Origin: Lindgomyces ingoldianus
Taxonomy: Eukaryota; Ascomycota; Dothideomycetes; Pleosporales; Lindgomycetaceae
Assembly (NCBI RefSeq): GCF_010093535.1
Contig: NW_022985181.1
Location: 795,333 to 859,332 of the forward strand
Length of the DNA stretch: 64,000 nt
Direction of reading: 5' to 3'
In this document: one piece after another, positions 35,273 to 46,793 of the stretch
Numbering within the stretch: the stretch's first letter is position 1
Layout of the letters: each line of letters begins with the position of its first letter
Notes under the pieces: generated by a model
The model's database searches: none
Told to the model about the DNA's origin: nothing
What the model saw: only the letters and a program-made list of their open reading frames with translations
Position numbers and translations under genes: made by a program

Positions 35273-35418
35273 ATGATCGCCTAGCGATCGTTATCTCACA
35301 GGTTAGACGCTCCTCTAAGGTTTAACTAGACTAATCACAGCGCTGTAGCTAGTAATATCGCTTTTTTACAACTGTTTATAGAGCGTCTACAAAGAAATAG
35401 AGTAAATTTGTATGTATC

Positions 35419-35619
35419 TGTAAGGCCGGATGTCCTAGAACAGGCTAGTATAGCCTCACCCGACCTGTTTAGAGGCTATATGATCAGTACTTCGTATATA
35501 AACATGAATCCTAACAGGCGAGGCTTGGCAGCGATTCGTCTCTCTTACAATACACTTCTATCTTTCTCTAAAACCTTGCTCTTAGTGCTATCTATGCTAT
35601 CTACTATTCTATCTTTACA
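35419..35619 (+). repeat. LTR of family D, plus orientation (201 bp)
   Basis: Starts TGTAAGGCC, ends CTTTACA. Same length as 10785-10985 but more mutated. No clear target duplication (GTATC left, CTATA right). The 82-codon open frame across it is not a gene. Confidence 0.85.
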
Positions 35620-35879
35620 CTATATATGCTTGTTATATGTAAGAACTCTAGTATAGACTACTTAAAGCTTAATAAGTACTTAGAAATTAACTAGCTATAA
35701 TATATTACTTTATAATTATTATATAATAATAGTATTTACTAAACTTGTTTTTGCTAAAACGCACTTTATAAAAAATATGTAAAATAGCTATAAAATTAGC
35801 TAGTAATTATATAATATTAATAGAATAATTTACTAACGCTTGTAATATTCTTACTTTTAAGTAAGTTTTTGTATTTTAG
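35620..35879. other. AT-rich degenerate spacer
   Basis: Fully mutated sequence without recognisable frame, terminal repeat or RNA. Confidence 0.5.
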
Positions 35880-35932
35880 AGGTTTAGGCTAGACTAGAGG
35901 CAACTGCTAGCGCTAGTGCTAGCCTTAGCATT

Positions 35933-35970
<38 letters not shown>

Positions 35971-36074
35971 CTCTACGAGAATACTTAGCTTAAGTATTCT
36001 CGTGCGTACCTTTTAGTGCAGTAGGGAAAGTTGTATAGTATTAACTTAGCAGGTAGAGCGTCTAGCTTATTATA
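35880..36074 (+). repeat. 5'-truncated LTR of family H with (TA)n expansion
   Basis: Matches the 223-bp H LTR from GAGGTTTAGGCTAG to the end (CTTATTATA). Its TATA region is expanded to a (TA) run of about 30 bp at 35937-35966, versus about 10 bp in other copies. The palindrome CGAGAATACTTAGCTTAAG... is intact. Confidence 0.8.
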
Positions 36075-36115
36075 GTTATTAGTAGTCTCTATGTTTCTAA
36101 CTTAGTAGACTTTTT

Positions 36116-37060
36116 ACTACTTTTCTAAAGAGAATTCTAATTATAAAGAATAGAAAGTTCTAAACTTAAAGGCTTTAGTTAATAAAAGGTTTCTAAAATC
36201 TTATTTAAATAACTAAATAATTTAATATAATAGTATATAAGTAGTATAACTTAAACTAAATTAAATATAATTAAATAAATACTTAATATAATATTATTTA
36301 AAAAGCATATTACTAGTAAAAAAGGTTTTAATATAATATAATAGTATAAGCAAGACAATAGGTCTAAATACAGTGTAAATCTACTTAGAAGCATATAGAA
36401 GTGTGTAGAGGCTTAGAAACCTAAGAATTCGATTAACATCTATATGCCTTGTATAAGAGAATATTAGACAACTACTAAGCTAGCTAAGAGAAGAGGTGCA
36501 ACTAAATACTTAAAAGAATACAAGTATATAAGTAAAACTAAAAAGCATAACTTAGTACTTAAAATAACTATATTAAAATTAGTATACTATCTTCTATTTA
36601 TCTTCTTTATAAATACATATCTTATAGTACACTTTATATACTACTTTTGTAACAATGTGTTTAAATTGTTCCATCTCGAGTTGTTTAACTAGCCTACATA
36701 TAAAGGTTTGCTGTATCGGCTCCGTCCTCCTCTGTCCTAGCCTCTGCTGTATCTCTATTCCTCTAAGTATTTAGTTGCACCTCTTCTCTTAGCTAGCTTA
36801 GTAGTCTTCTAATATTCTTTTATACAAGGCTTATAAGTGTTAATAGAATTTCTAGGATTCTAAGTCTCTATACACTTCTATATACTTTTAAGTAGATTTA
36901 CACTACACTTAAACTTATTATCTTTCTAGTGCTATTATATTATATTTAAAAACTTACTTTTACTAGTAATAGCCTTTTTAATAATATTATATTCATATAA
37001 TATTAAATTATATTTAAGATTAAGTTACCTTTAATTTAGTTTAAGTTATTAGCAGAGCTT
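36116..37060. repeat. Large inverted repeat containing two family E LTR fragments
   Basis: Left arm about 36116-36530, right arm about 36648-37060 in inverse orientation, spacer about 120 bp. Each arm carries an AT-rich part (ATTACTAGTAAAA...) joined to an E-family LTR fragment (GTGTAAATCTAC...; compare 57924-58203). The right arm holds a longer piece of E, including the TGTAACAAT end at about 36649. A related AT-rich part also occurs at 41434-41545. Confidence 0.7.
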
Positions 37061-37497
37061 GTTAGCAAAGCTTGTTAGCAGAGCTTGCTCTGCTTATTCT
37101 ATTTAGGTTTGCAGAACACAAAGTTAAGCAGAATCTCCTCTTTTACACACGCTAGTTAGTTATAATTTCTTTAGATAAACTCTAGTAACGCTATTTCTCT
37201 ATTACTTTATGTATTTCTTACATTCTTTTTTTTAAATGTATACCTAATATAAGTGCACCTTTATGTTAATTTGCACGAAGTTTGCTCTAGCATGCGTTGT
37301 GTAAAACATGTTTAAATTATAGTTAATTAGGTCTATTCCACCTCTCTAGCCACATTAGTGTGTCAAGGATTAGTATTAGAGCTACATTAGTGTGTCGGGG
37401 ATTAGCATTAGCTACATTAGTGTGTCGGGGATTAGCATCAGCTATATTAGTGCATTAGGGATTAGCATTAGCTACATTAGTGTGTTAGGGATTAGCA
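37061..37497 (+). repeat. Repeat R, copy 1, with five 30-bp minisatellite units
   Basis: Shared with 40017-40500 and 43862-45600. It opens (about 37045) with TTGTTAGCA(G/A)AGCTTG units and ends with tandem 30-bp units GCTACATTAGTGTGTCGGGG... at 37349-37497. This copy keeps most CGGGG and TCA sites. No reading frame. The units are directly adjacent with no spacers. Confidence 0.75.
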
Positions 37498-38190
37498 GTT
37501 GCTTACACACCTAAGTTGCTTACTTTTGCTAAGATTACACCACAACAAACTCTATTATAGCCTATAACAACCCGCTCTAGTACTATATAGTATAGTACAG
37601 CCTAGACTATTATTTAGATACTACTTCTACTTCTTGCTTAGACGTTTACGCGTTATGCCTAGTCTAATTGCACTATCTGCAGCGCCTTTAGAATAGCTCA
37701 CCTACTTTAGCTTACACCTACTTCTTTGCCTTCTTCCTGTCACTGCGCGCTCTAAACTCCTTTAAAGCTGTTAAGCGCAGGCCTTTCTAAACCATTAAGG
37801 CTTTTTCTACTTTAATCTACTTTCTTTTATCTAATTTATATTGTGCCTTATTAGCTGCTTAAAGTGTAACAAGGTTGGCACAGTCAACCACGTGGCCTTC
37901 TCTCGCTTATAGAGGTTTAGGCTAGGCTAGAGACAACTGCTAGTGCTAGTGCTTACCCTAGCATTACCTATATATATATTATACTATGCGAGAATACTTA
38001 GCTTAAGTATTCTCGTGCGTACCTTTTAGTACAGTAGGGAAAGTCGTATAGTATCGGCTTGGCAGGCGGGGCGCCTACCTTATTACATAAAGCTTAGTGA
38101 TTTTCTATTACGCTAACACTAGCTTATGCGCAATTATTGCTGCCCTTCTTAAGGCTTTTTTTCTAGAGGCATTACCCCCCTAGAACCCTC
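37498..38190 (-). mobile_element. 3' part of a P2 pogo element
   Basis: Starts in the terminal repeat TTGCTTACACACCTAAGTTG (outer ~16 bp missing) and continues with the reverse complement of the transposase C-terminus (basic KRK-rich tail, AANKA). Split by an H-family LTR at 37865-38087. The reading frame is weakly mutated but incomplete. Confidence 0.75.
37865..38087 (+). repeat. Solo LTR, family H (223 bp)
   Basis: Starts TGTAACAAGG, ends CTTATTACA, with a perfect duplication TAAAG (37860-37864, 38088-38092). TATATATATATTATAC is followed at once by the 27-bp perfect palindrome centred on AGC. Weakly mutated. Same LTR as in the 589-bp element at 61310-61898. Confidence 0.92.
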
Positions 38191-39060
38191 TCTATACGTA
38201 GAGCTACTTGCAACACAACTAATATCTACTAGAGATTACTGCCTGCTGCTGTAATCTACTGTAGTTTGCTACAATTTGCTGCAATTTACTTTATGCACCT
38301 CCTAACGCTATTAGGTAATCTCTTACTAATACCTCTAGGCATTAGCCTATTATATTTAAACAGTAGTTAAAGGAGCGAAACTAGCAGTTGTGCAAGCAAA
38401 ACAGTTAAGGAATCTATAACAGCAGCAAGAAGAACATTATCCTAGAGGCTATCATCTATATAAGTAAGTAGGCAAATAGTTGCAGGTGGTGCAGGAGGCT
38501 GTAGTAGGTCATGATAGAGTCTTTGCGGCGATAGAGAGGCAGAGGCAGCTAAATAGCAACATATTCCTTAGTTGCCGAGTAAGACAGCCCTAGAGCTCCC
38601 AAACAGCCTGAGAAATTCCTGCCCACACAACAAGCTACACAGCGACAGCTCCACAACTAGGGCTTTAATTCAAGCTGCACGTGAGTAGAAGCTGCAGTAT
38701 GCTATACGCGGCGTGGTGTGCTTTTAAGAAAGTTATTTAAGAACCTGCTTATTAAGGTATTAAATGTACTACATTAATCTTTGCAGCGATAGAGAGGCAG
38801 AGGTAGAGGCAGAGGCAGCGTTAGAGCTTCCTAGCACTCTAAGAAATTCTTATAGAGGCAACAAACTACACAATATACAGCTCTACAACTAGGGCTTTAA
38901 TGCTAAAACAATTAAATTAAAAATATTAGGTAGCAGTATTAGGCGTAGTGTAGCAGTATTAGGCGGTGAAAGGAACAGGCGCAACGCTAGAGACTGTAAG
39001 GTGCAAAGAAAAGACAATTACAAAGGCAGAAACGCGTTAAAAGCTAGGGCTAGAACGTGT
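38190..39060. other. Unclassified, weakly mutated region with an imperfect ~140-bp direct repeat
   Basis: Two related segments, about 38516-38675 and 38776-38905, share GCGATAGAGAGGCAGAGGCAG and ACTAGGGCTTTAAT. Translation of the plus strand is interrupted by a few stops and gives Gln/Arg-rich sequence without a family I recognise. Probably another transposon remnant, younger than its surroundings. Confidence 0.4.
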
Positions 39061-39202
39061 TCTTTTAATTATAGCTAATAATTAACTAATTTCTAGATAA
39101 CTAATCTTAAATTTATATAAACTTTAAGTTTTTATAAAAGAAATTTTACTAACTTAATTAAAGCTAAGAATTAGCTAGCTATGATATACTTTTAAGTATT
39201 AC

Positions 39203-39304
39203 TTTACTTATAAGCTTACTTTATAATAAGTAATTTACTTATAAGCTTACTTTATAATAAGTAATTTACTTATAAGCTTACTTTATAATAAGTAATTTAC
39301 TTAT
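39203..39304. repeat. Tandem repeat of 31 bp, about three units
   Basis: Unit TTTACTTATAAGCTTACTTT... Each unit has inverted halves (TTACTTATA / TATAAGTAA), so the array can fold on itself. It lies at the edge of a pogo fragment. Confidence 0.8.
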
Positions 39305-40016
39305 GTATAAAGTTTTTAGCTTAGCGCCTATATACTTTCTTTAAAAAAGTAAAACAACCTATATTAAGTAGCTATAAAAAGTGTAATAAGTGTAAAGACA
39401 AAGCTTTATACTATTACGCTACTACAACTAAAAAGGTGTAAATAATTAACTAACAGTTAATCTTATATACAGAATAGTATATATACCTGTCGCACGTAAG
39501 CGCTATCTTAGCCTTACATTATCTCTCTTCTTAGCAGACGCATGTCCTAGGCGTCACATAACCTACCCGCAGCTTAGAGGCGCTAAGCACATAACTTAGT
39601 TACTAGCTAGAGGCTAACCACCTGCGGCCTAGAGGCGCGGGATAAATAACAACGCTTGCTTAGTAGCCTACGCTAGCTAAGCAATATACACTAGACCTTC
39701 TAGCAGCAACAACGTAGCGCTAGAAGAGGCTGCTTTACGTTTTAGTCTAAAAACTAGCTAAGCTAACTAAGGTTAAGATTAAACACTAACTGTACCCCGC
39801 TGTTAGTTAATTATTATATAAGGACAGAGCTTTATACCACTGCGCTAATATAACTAAAAAGATGTGAATAATTAACTAACAGTTAATGTTGTATATAGAA
39901 TAGTATATATACCTGTTGTACGTAGGCGCCATCTTAGCCTTACAATAAGTAAAAAAGTATGTAAATAGTAATAATTTTATTATCTTTATAGTATTACTAA
40001 AAATAAAGTAAGTTAT
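39305..40016 (-). mobile_element. Internal fragment of a pogo transposase, split by the S element
   Basis: Reverse complement of the transposase region seen at 59560-59700 (AAGTGTATAAGTG...). The two parts join when 39391-39944 and one AATAAG are removed. Fully mutated. Confidence 0.65.
39391..39944 (-). mobile_element. Miniature LTR element (TRIM-like), family S, complete
   Basis: 554 bp with two 128-bp direct terminal repeats (39391-39518 and about 39817-39944) that begin TGTAAGGC and end TTTACA/TTATA on the minus strand, flanked by a 6-bp duplication AATAAG (39385-39390, 39945-39950). The 298-bp interior has no coding frame. On the minus strand a purine-rich tract (AAGAAGAGAGATAA) abuts the 3' repeat, as a polypurine tract should. 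Solo copies at 32988 and 47045 confirm LTR behaviour. It must be moved in trans by another element. Confidence 0.75.
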
Positions 40017-40500
40017 TAGCAAATCTTGCTCTACTTAATATATTTAAGTTTATAGAATAAAAAGTTAAGCAGAATCTTCTCTTTTAGACACACTAGTTAG
40101 TTATAATTTTTTTAAATAAACTTTAGTAATGCTATTTCTTTATTACTTTATATATTTCTTACATTTTTTTTTTAAATGTATACTTAATATAAGTGCACTT
40201 TTATATTAATTTACATAAAGTTTACTCTAGCATATGTTGTGTAAAACGTGTTTAAATTATAGTTAGTTACGTTTATTCTACCTTTTTAGCTACATTAGTG
40301 TGTTAGAGATTAGCATTCGCTACATTAGTAAGTTAGAGATTAGTATTAGCTACGCTTAGTTGCAGGCTGTAATTAGTTGCGTGCTGTAGTTAAATGTTGT
40401 TGTTATGCGTCTATTACCTGTCTAATACTACTTTGCTAAGGATTATGCTGCAACTATTATTTAACCTAAACAGCCTAGCTTAATGCGCTAACTATTACTC
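40017..40500 (+). repeat. Repeat R, copy 2 (two minisatellite units)
   Basis: Begins TTAGCAAATCTTGCTC and parallels 37061-37497 up to about 40350, with only about two units of the 30-bp repeat. Continues with GTTGCAGGCTGTAATTAG and CTATTACCTGTCTAATAC, which also follow copy 3. Heavily mutated. Confidence 0.7.
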
Positions 40501-41546
40501 TAAGCAAGCTCTACTTTTATAGATTATTTATAAACTATTATAGTATTTTAATTTATTTATCTATTTAGTTAATTCTTCTTTATAGCTTCTTATATAAGTT
40601 GTAGTGTTATTACTTAAAAAGCTTACTTTCTTTACAACTATGTTAAGAGAGTTTTAAAGATTTATACTTTTTAAGAGTAAAGTTAGTTATTAATATTATA
40701 TTACTTACTACATAAGCTAGTCACGTAATACTAGACTAAGAAGGATGCGTTCTAAGTAGAAACAAGAAGGTTGTAGCAAAAGTAGGTGAATAGTCTAATT
40801 AGCTTACGCAGGTGTCTACAAAGGTAGTTACATGTTTTGCCTATATCTAAAAGCATAAGTGTGTTAGTAAAGGTAACACTCTAATTAAAAAGTAATAAAA
40901 TAATGTTTATTTAGCGCCTTTATAAGCTACTAGACTATCTGTCTAAGGATTAACAACAACTTCTAAGTAAGGTTAGAAGTTAAGTATATATATACAAGAT
41001 GTATCGCGGTTGTTGTAAGACTAGTAGTTGAATCGCAGCAAATCCTGTGATAACCCAGCCTTGGCTGCGATATTGCTAACATCAGGTGACCTGATCACGT
41101 GATGTTTCTAACTAGGTTGCTTCTAGCCTTCTAAGGACTTAAACTTGTTTTTTTACTTACGTGCTCTAATAGCTTATAACAGTTAGCTACTTAAGTTATG
41201 CTTTTAATTAAGTAATTTAGTTTTTAAAAGCTAGATTACTATAGCTTAACCTTAAATTAAGTAGGTTTTTAGCTTTAAGTTTTAGAAAAGTAAGTTTAGC
41301 TATTATTAAAGTAAGTAGTTGTTTAGCTCTAGTAGTAAGCGTTTTGCTTTAGCTGTAGCTAGAGGGTGTTGTAAACTTTATATTAGAATCTAATAGTAGT
41401 TTTTATGTTTTTACTTTAGCATAATTTTTATAACGTTCTAAAGGTAATTTTAACTATAAAGAATAAAAAGTTCTAAACTTAAAAGCTTTAGTAAATAATT
41501 TTTTAAAAAAATTCTATTTAAATAACTAAAACATTTAATATAATAG
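40501..41546. other. Unclassified degenerate region
   Basis: Mostly fully mutated. A weakly mutated patch at about 41015-41115 (ATCGCGG, TTGAATCGCAGC, TGGCTGCGATATTGC, GTGACCTGATCACGTGATG) looks like part of a younger insertion, possibly a solo LTR, but no ends with target duplication were found. Bases 41434-41545 repeat the AT-rich part of 36116-36240. Confidence 0.4.
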
Positions 41547-41548
41547 TA

Positions 41549-43811
41549 ACATACACTATAGGCAAGTTGCTTACACACTAAGTTACTTAATTTTACTAAA
41601 ACCCTACTAAACTAACGTACCTAACAGGTTGGCCAGCTACACAGGTTAGCTGGCCACTTTTGCTAAGCCTCTACCACACTCTACCTATCTACATAATGCC
41701 TTAACAACAACACTAGATTAAATTTTCTAAAGAATGTTAAATACAGCTTACTTTTTAAGCTTTTAAATAAGACTTAAAACGCTTCTTATAACATGCTACA
41801 GCTATTTATAATGTCTTTTACATAACACTAAGCAATTAACGCGCTAGACAGCCTTTAAAAGTAGAATGCTAGCCTAAATTAAGAAATCTAACTAAGCTTA
41901 AAAAGAAAGTAGTTGTTAAGTATATACTTAAGCTTATTACACACAGATTTCCTCTTAGGCTTATAGCTGTAGCTAATATAGCTAATTCCTTACGCACAGA
42001 GCGCAATCTAGGCTAGGTTAGCTTAAACTAGCCTAGTATGTAGGTTAAGCACTGCCCTAAGTTTATAATAAAGTTTAATTATAAGTATAATTATAAAAAA
42101 GTGCTTTATAAAAATCTAAAGGTTATTTAAAGCTAGTTTTGCCTAGTAGCTAACATAAAAGCTAAGTACAGTATCTAAGATAAAGACATATATAACTTTA
42201 ACAAGTTAGGCTTTATAATAGGCTAGATATTAACTAGAGTAGTTATTATAGCTTTAAAGAAATAAAAATAGCTAAAGGTAATATAGTAAAGTAATAAAAA
42301 GTAGATAATAGTTATTTAAAGCATTAACATAATAAGGTAGGCTACTTTACTTCTTATTATTTTTAAGAGCTGCTATTACCTCTTTGCCTAGTATAAGAAA
42401 AAAAATCTACCTTAAAACTAAGTTATTACAGTTTTTAAAAATAGCTAGACAATAAATAAGCTTAGGCTGTAGTAGTTAAAGCACTTTAATAAGCATATAA
42501 AAAAAAAGTTATAAGTGCTTATTAGCTTTTTATTATTAACAGCTATAAAAGCTATAACTTGCTTAATTTTTAGTAGTACTATAAAAAAAATAAGATTATT
42601 ACTATTTATATGCCTTTACACTTATTACACCTTTTATAGCCTTTTAATATAAGTTATTTTGCCCTTTTAAAAAAAGTGTATAAGCGCTAAGCTAAAAATC
42701 TTATATGTAACTAGATTACTTATATTATAAAACTTAAGTTCCTACTATGCTTTATATATGCTTATAATGTAGTAATTACTTTTAGTAATATCTAAGAAGA
42801 GTTTTAAAGCGCTAGTTTAGTCTTATTTAACCTAAAATAAGTTAAAATAGCCTTTAACATTTAGTTATGTACTCTATTACTACTACTACTTATTAATAAT
42901 AAGCTTTAGTAGTTGTAAACCTTAAGTAATACTTTTAAATTTAAGTTATAATTAATGCTTATAAAGGTAAAGATTTTAAAGCATATAGATAGCTTACTAA
43001 CATCTATAGTAAAGGCCTTTAAAAAAGTTTTAAAGGGGCTAGTAATTATTACGCACAAGCTAGTGTTAGTGTAAAAAAAGATTATAAAGCTTTAAGCAGT
43101 AAATAAAGCTACTACGCAATGTAAATTACATAAAAGAAAGTAAATTTAGGCAGAAAAGACTTTAATAGTTAAGGATAGAGCTTATCTAACTACTTTAAAA
43201 GAGTTTAAAGCGCGTAGTAATAAGAAGAAGCTAAAGACGCAAGTGCGCGCTAAAGAAGGTAAGCTAAGTTAAAAGTAATATAGGCAGTGTAATTAGACTA
43301 GGCATAACTTATGTATGTGTAAGAAAGTAGCAGAAGTAGACTTTAAATAATATCTTATGTTATATTGCTTTATATAGGGCTAAAGTAGGCTGTTTTGCGC
43401 CAGAATAGGGTGGTTTTAGTGGGGGCTTAGCAAAAGTAGCCGGCCAACCCGTGTGGCCGGCCAACCCGTTAGGTACGTTACTCTTCTTATACTAATGTAT
43501 TTCTAACAACACTACTTAGACGCGCTAAAAGAATAGTAGATACAGTTTACATTTTAAGCTTTTAAATAAAATGTAATACTTTTAAATTAACATGCTGTAG
43601 CTATGTGTAGAGTCTTTTAAAAGATAATAAATAACTAACATACTAAATAACCTTTACAAGCTAATTTTATAGTTAACTTATAAAAGCTAGATAATAGTAA
43701 CAAGTAGGTAATTATTACGTACTACTTAAGCTACATGCATAAGGATTTTCCTCTTAGCTAGCAGCTATAGCAGATATAGCTAATTCTTTACACGCTAAGC
43801 ATAATCTAGGC
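41549..43811 (+). mobile_element. 5' part of a P2 pogo element, split by P1
   Basis: Left terminal repeat from 41549 (ACATACACTATAGGCAAG, mutated) with TA before it, then interrupted at a TA by P1 (41615-43478), then the P2 subterminal and transposase N-terminal region to about 43811, where it is truncated. Confidence 0.7.
41615..43478 (+). pseudogene. Full-length P1 pogo (Fot1-like) transposon, inactivated
   Basis: 1864 bp, terminal inverted repeats starting ACGTACCTAAC and containing two GGCCGGCC-type blocks (mutated on the left), with TA duplicated at 41613-41614 and 43479-43480. The plus strand encodes a degenerate transposase: KYNYKKVLYKNLKVI, then ANIKAKYSI and IYNFNKLGFIIG. The last corresponds to the DDE_1/pogo motif IYNFDETGF, whose aspartate has become Asn by G-to-A. 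The basic C-terminal tail lies at about 43080-43270. Stops throughout. The target is TA, as for Tc1/mariner-type elements. Confidence 0.85.
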
Positions 43812-43861
43812 GTAGGCTTCTGCTAAAGCCTAACTTATAAGAGTATACTCTATGTTACTTA

Positions 43862-45600
43862 GTTTTATTAGCAAGCTCGCTCTGCTTAATATATTTAAGT
43901 TTGTAGAATAAAAAATTAAGTAGAATCTCCTCTTTTAAACACGCTAGTTAGTTATAATTTCTTTAGATAAACTCTAGTAACACTATTTTTTTATTTCTTT
44001 AACGTACCTAACGGGTTGGCCGGCCACACAGGTCGGCCGGCCACTTTTGCTAAGCCCCCACTAAACTCTACCTATCTACATAATGCCTTAACAACAACAC
44101 TAGATTAAATCTTCTAAAGAACGTTAGATACAGCTTGCTCTTTAGGCTTTTAAATAAGACTTAAAACTCTTCTTACAACGCGCTGTAGCTATCTATAATG
44201 TCTCTTACACAACACTAAGCAATTAACGCGCTAGACAGCCTTTACAAGCAGAATGCTAGCCTAAATTAAGGAATCTAACTAAGCTTAAGAAGAAGGTAGT
44301 TGTTAAGTACATACTTAAGCTTATTACACGCAGATTTCCCCCTAGGCTTGTAGCTGTAGCTAATATAGCTAATTCCTTGCCTGTAGAGCGCAATCTAGGC
44401 CAGGTTAGCTTAAACTAGACTAGTATGTAAGTTAAGCACTGCCTTAAGTTTATAATAAAGTTTAATTATAAGTATAATTATAAGAGAGCGCTTTACAAGG
44501 ATCTAGAGGTTATCTAGAGCTAGTTTTGCCTAGTAGCTAACATAAAAGCTAAGTACAGTATCTAGGATAAAGACAGGTATAACTTTAACAAGTTAGGCTT
44601 TATAATAGGCTAGATATTAACTAGAGTAGTTGTTATAGCTTTAAAAAGACAAGAATGGCTAAAGGTAATATAGTAAAGTAATAAAAAGTAGATAACAGTT
44701 GTCTAGAGCATTAATGTAATAAAGCAGGCTATAAGATTATAAAGCTTTAGGCAGTAAATAAAGCTGCTACACAACATAGATTGCATAAAAGAAAGCAAAT
44801 TTAGGCAAAAAAGACCTTAATAGTTAAGAATAGAGCTTGTCTAACTGCTTTAAAGGAGTTTAAAGCGCGTAGTAATAAGAAGAAGCTAAAGACACAGGTG
44901 CGCGCTAAAGGAGGTAAGCTAAGTTAAAGGCAATACAGGCAGTGTAATTAGACTAGGTATAACTTACATATATGTAAGCAAGTAGCAGAAGTAGACTCTA
45001 AATAATATCTTGTGTTGTATTACTTTATATAGGGCTAAAGTAGGCTGTTTTGCGAGAGAATAGAGTGGTTTTAGTAGGGGCTTAGCAAAAGTGGCCGGCC
45101 AACCTGTTAGGTACGTTATATATTTTTTACATTCTTTTTTAAAAAAAAATAATGTATACTTAATATAAGTACACTTTTATATTAATTTGCACGTAGTTTG
45201 CTCTAGCATGTATTGTGTAAAACATGTTTAAATTATAGTTAGTTGCGTCTGTTCCACCTCTCTAACTACATTAATGTGTTAGGGATTAGCATTAGCTACA
45301 TTAGTGTGTTAGGGATTAGCGTCAGCTACATTAGTGTGTTAGGGATTAGCATCAGCTATATTAGTGTGTTAGAGATTAGCATCAGCTACGCTTAGTTGCA
45401 GGCTGTAATTAGTTGCGTGCTGTAGTTAAATGTTGTTGTTATGCATCTATTACCTGTCTAATACTACTTTGCTAAGCATTATGCTGCAACTATTATTTAA
45501 CCTAAACAACCTACCTTAATGCGCTAACTATTACTCTAAGTAAGCTTTACTTTTATAGATTATTTATAAACTTTTGTAGTATTTTACTAGCTTTTTTTAA
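43862..45600 (+). repeat. Repeat R, copy 3, split by a P1 derivative
   Basis: TTAGCAAGCTCGCTCTGC onward matches R copies 1 and 2. It is interrupted at TA by 44002-45116 and resumes with ACATTCTTTTTT and four 30-bp units at 45265-45388, then the downstream part shared with copy 2. Confidence 0.75.
44002..45116 (+). mobile_element. Non-autonomous P1 derivative, internally deleted
   Basis: 1115 bp with P1 terminal repeats and TA duplication (44000-44001, 45117-45118). Compared with 41615-43478 about 730 bp of transposase is missing, with the junction GGCTATAAGATTATAAAGC at about 44729. The right terminal repeat has lost one of the two GGCCGGCC blocks. The remaining transposase carries stops. 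Shares the deletion with 45662-46793. Confidence 0.88.
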
Positions 45601-45661
45601 CCTTTTTTTAAGCTTTAAATACCTTCTAGATAGCTTAATAAGATTAAATAAAAAAATTGTA

Positions 45662-46793
45662 ACGTACCTAACAGGTTGGCCGGCCACACGGGTTGGCCGG
45701 CCACTTTTGCTAAGCCCCCACTAAACTCTACCTATCTACATAATGCCTTAACAACAACACTAGATTAAATCTTCTAAAGAACATTAGATACAGCTTGCTC
45801 TTTAGGCTTTTAAATAAGACTTAAAACTCTCCTTATAACGCGCTGCAGCTATCTATAATGTCTCTTACACAACACTAAGCAATTAACGCGCTAGACAGCC
45901 TTCACAAGCAGAATGCTAGCCTAAATTAAGGAATCTAACTAAGCTTAAACAAGAGGTAGTTGTTAAGTACATACTTAAGCTTATTACGCGCAGATTTCCC
46001 CCTAGGCTTGCAGCTGTAGCTAATATAGCTAATTCCTTGCCTGCAGAGCGTAATCTAGGCTAGGTTAGCTTAAACTAGACTAGTATGTGGGTTAAGCACT
46101 GCCCTAAGTTTATAATAAAGTTTAATTATAAGTATAATTATAAGAGAGTGCTTTATAAAGATCTAGAGGTTATCTAGGGCTAGTTTTACCTAGTAGCTAA
46201 CATAAAAGCTAAGTACAGTATCTAGGATAAAAACAGGTATAACTTTAACAAGTTAGGCTTTATAATAGGCTAGATATTAACTAGAGCAGTTATTACAGCT
46301 TTAGAGAGATAAAGACAGCTAAAGGTAATATAGTAAAGTAATAAAAAGTAGATAACAGTTATCTAGGGCATTAACATAATAAGGTAGGCTATAAGATTAT
46401 AAAGCTTTAAGCAGTAAATAAAGCTGCTACATAACATAGATTGCATAAAAAAAAGTAAATTTAGGCAGAAGAGACCTTAATAGTTAAGGATAGAGCTTGT
46501 CTAACTGCTTTAAAGAAGTTTAGAGCGCGTAGTAATAAGAAGAAGCTAAAAACGCAGGTGCGCGCTAAAGGAGGTAAGCTAAGTTAAAGGCAATACAGGC
46601 AGTGCAATTAAACTAGGCATAACTTACATATATGTAAGCAAGTAGCAGAAGTAGACTCTAAATAATATCTTATGTTATATTACTTTATACAGGGCTAAAG
46701 TGGGCTATTTTGCGAGAGAATAGGGTGGTTTTAGTGGGGGCTTAGCAAAAGTGGCCGGCCAACCTGTGTGGCCGGCCAACCCGTTAGGTACGT
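45662..46793 (+). mobile_element. Non-autonomous P1 derivative, same deletion, second copy
   Basis: 1132 bp, TA duplicated at 45660-45661 and 46794-46795. Identical deletion junction to 44002-45116. The right terminal repeat keeps both GGCCGGCC blocks, which accounts for the 17-bp length difference. Weakly mutated ends (GGCCGGCC, GGGTTGG), so a relatively recent insertion. Confidence 0.88.

Larger units (their letters stand above)
34684..35370 (+). repeat. Probable solo LTR of an unassigned family, host of a family D LTR
   Basis: Starts TGTTATAATATC and possibly ends TTTTTTACA at 35370. Weakly mutated. The internal stretch AGGGTGTATAGTCCTTC at about 34829 resembles CAGGGTGTACAGTCCTGC of the G2/G3 LTRs, suggesting a related LTR. 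Target duplication not resolved (CTGCG before, ACTGT after), so the ends are provisional. Confidence 0.4.

Noticed and set aside
37349..37497. CRISPR-like array of 30-bp repeats
   Set aside because: Units are directly adjacent without spacers, and the organism is a fungus.
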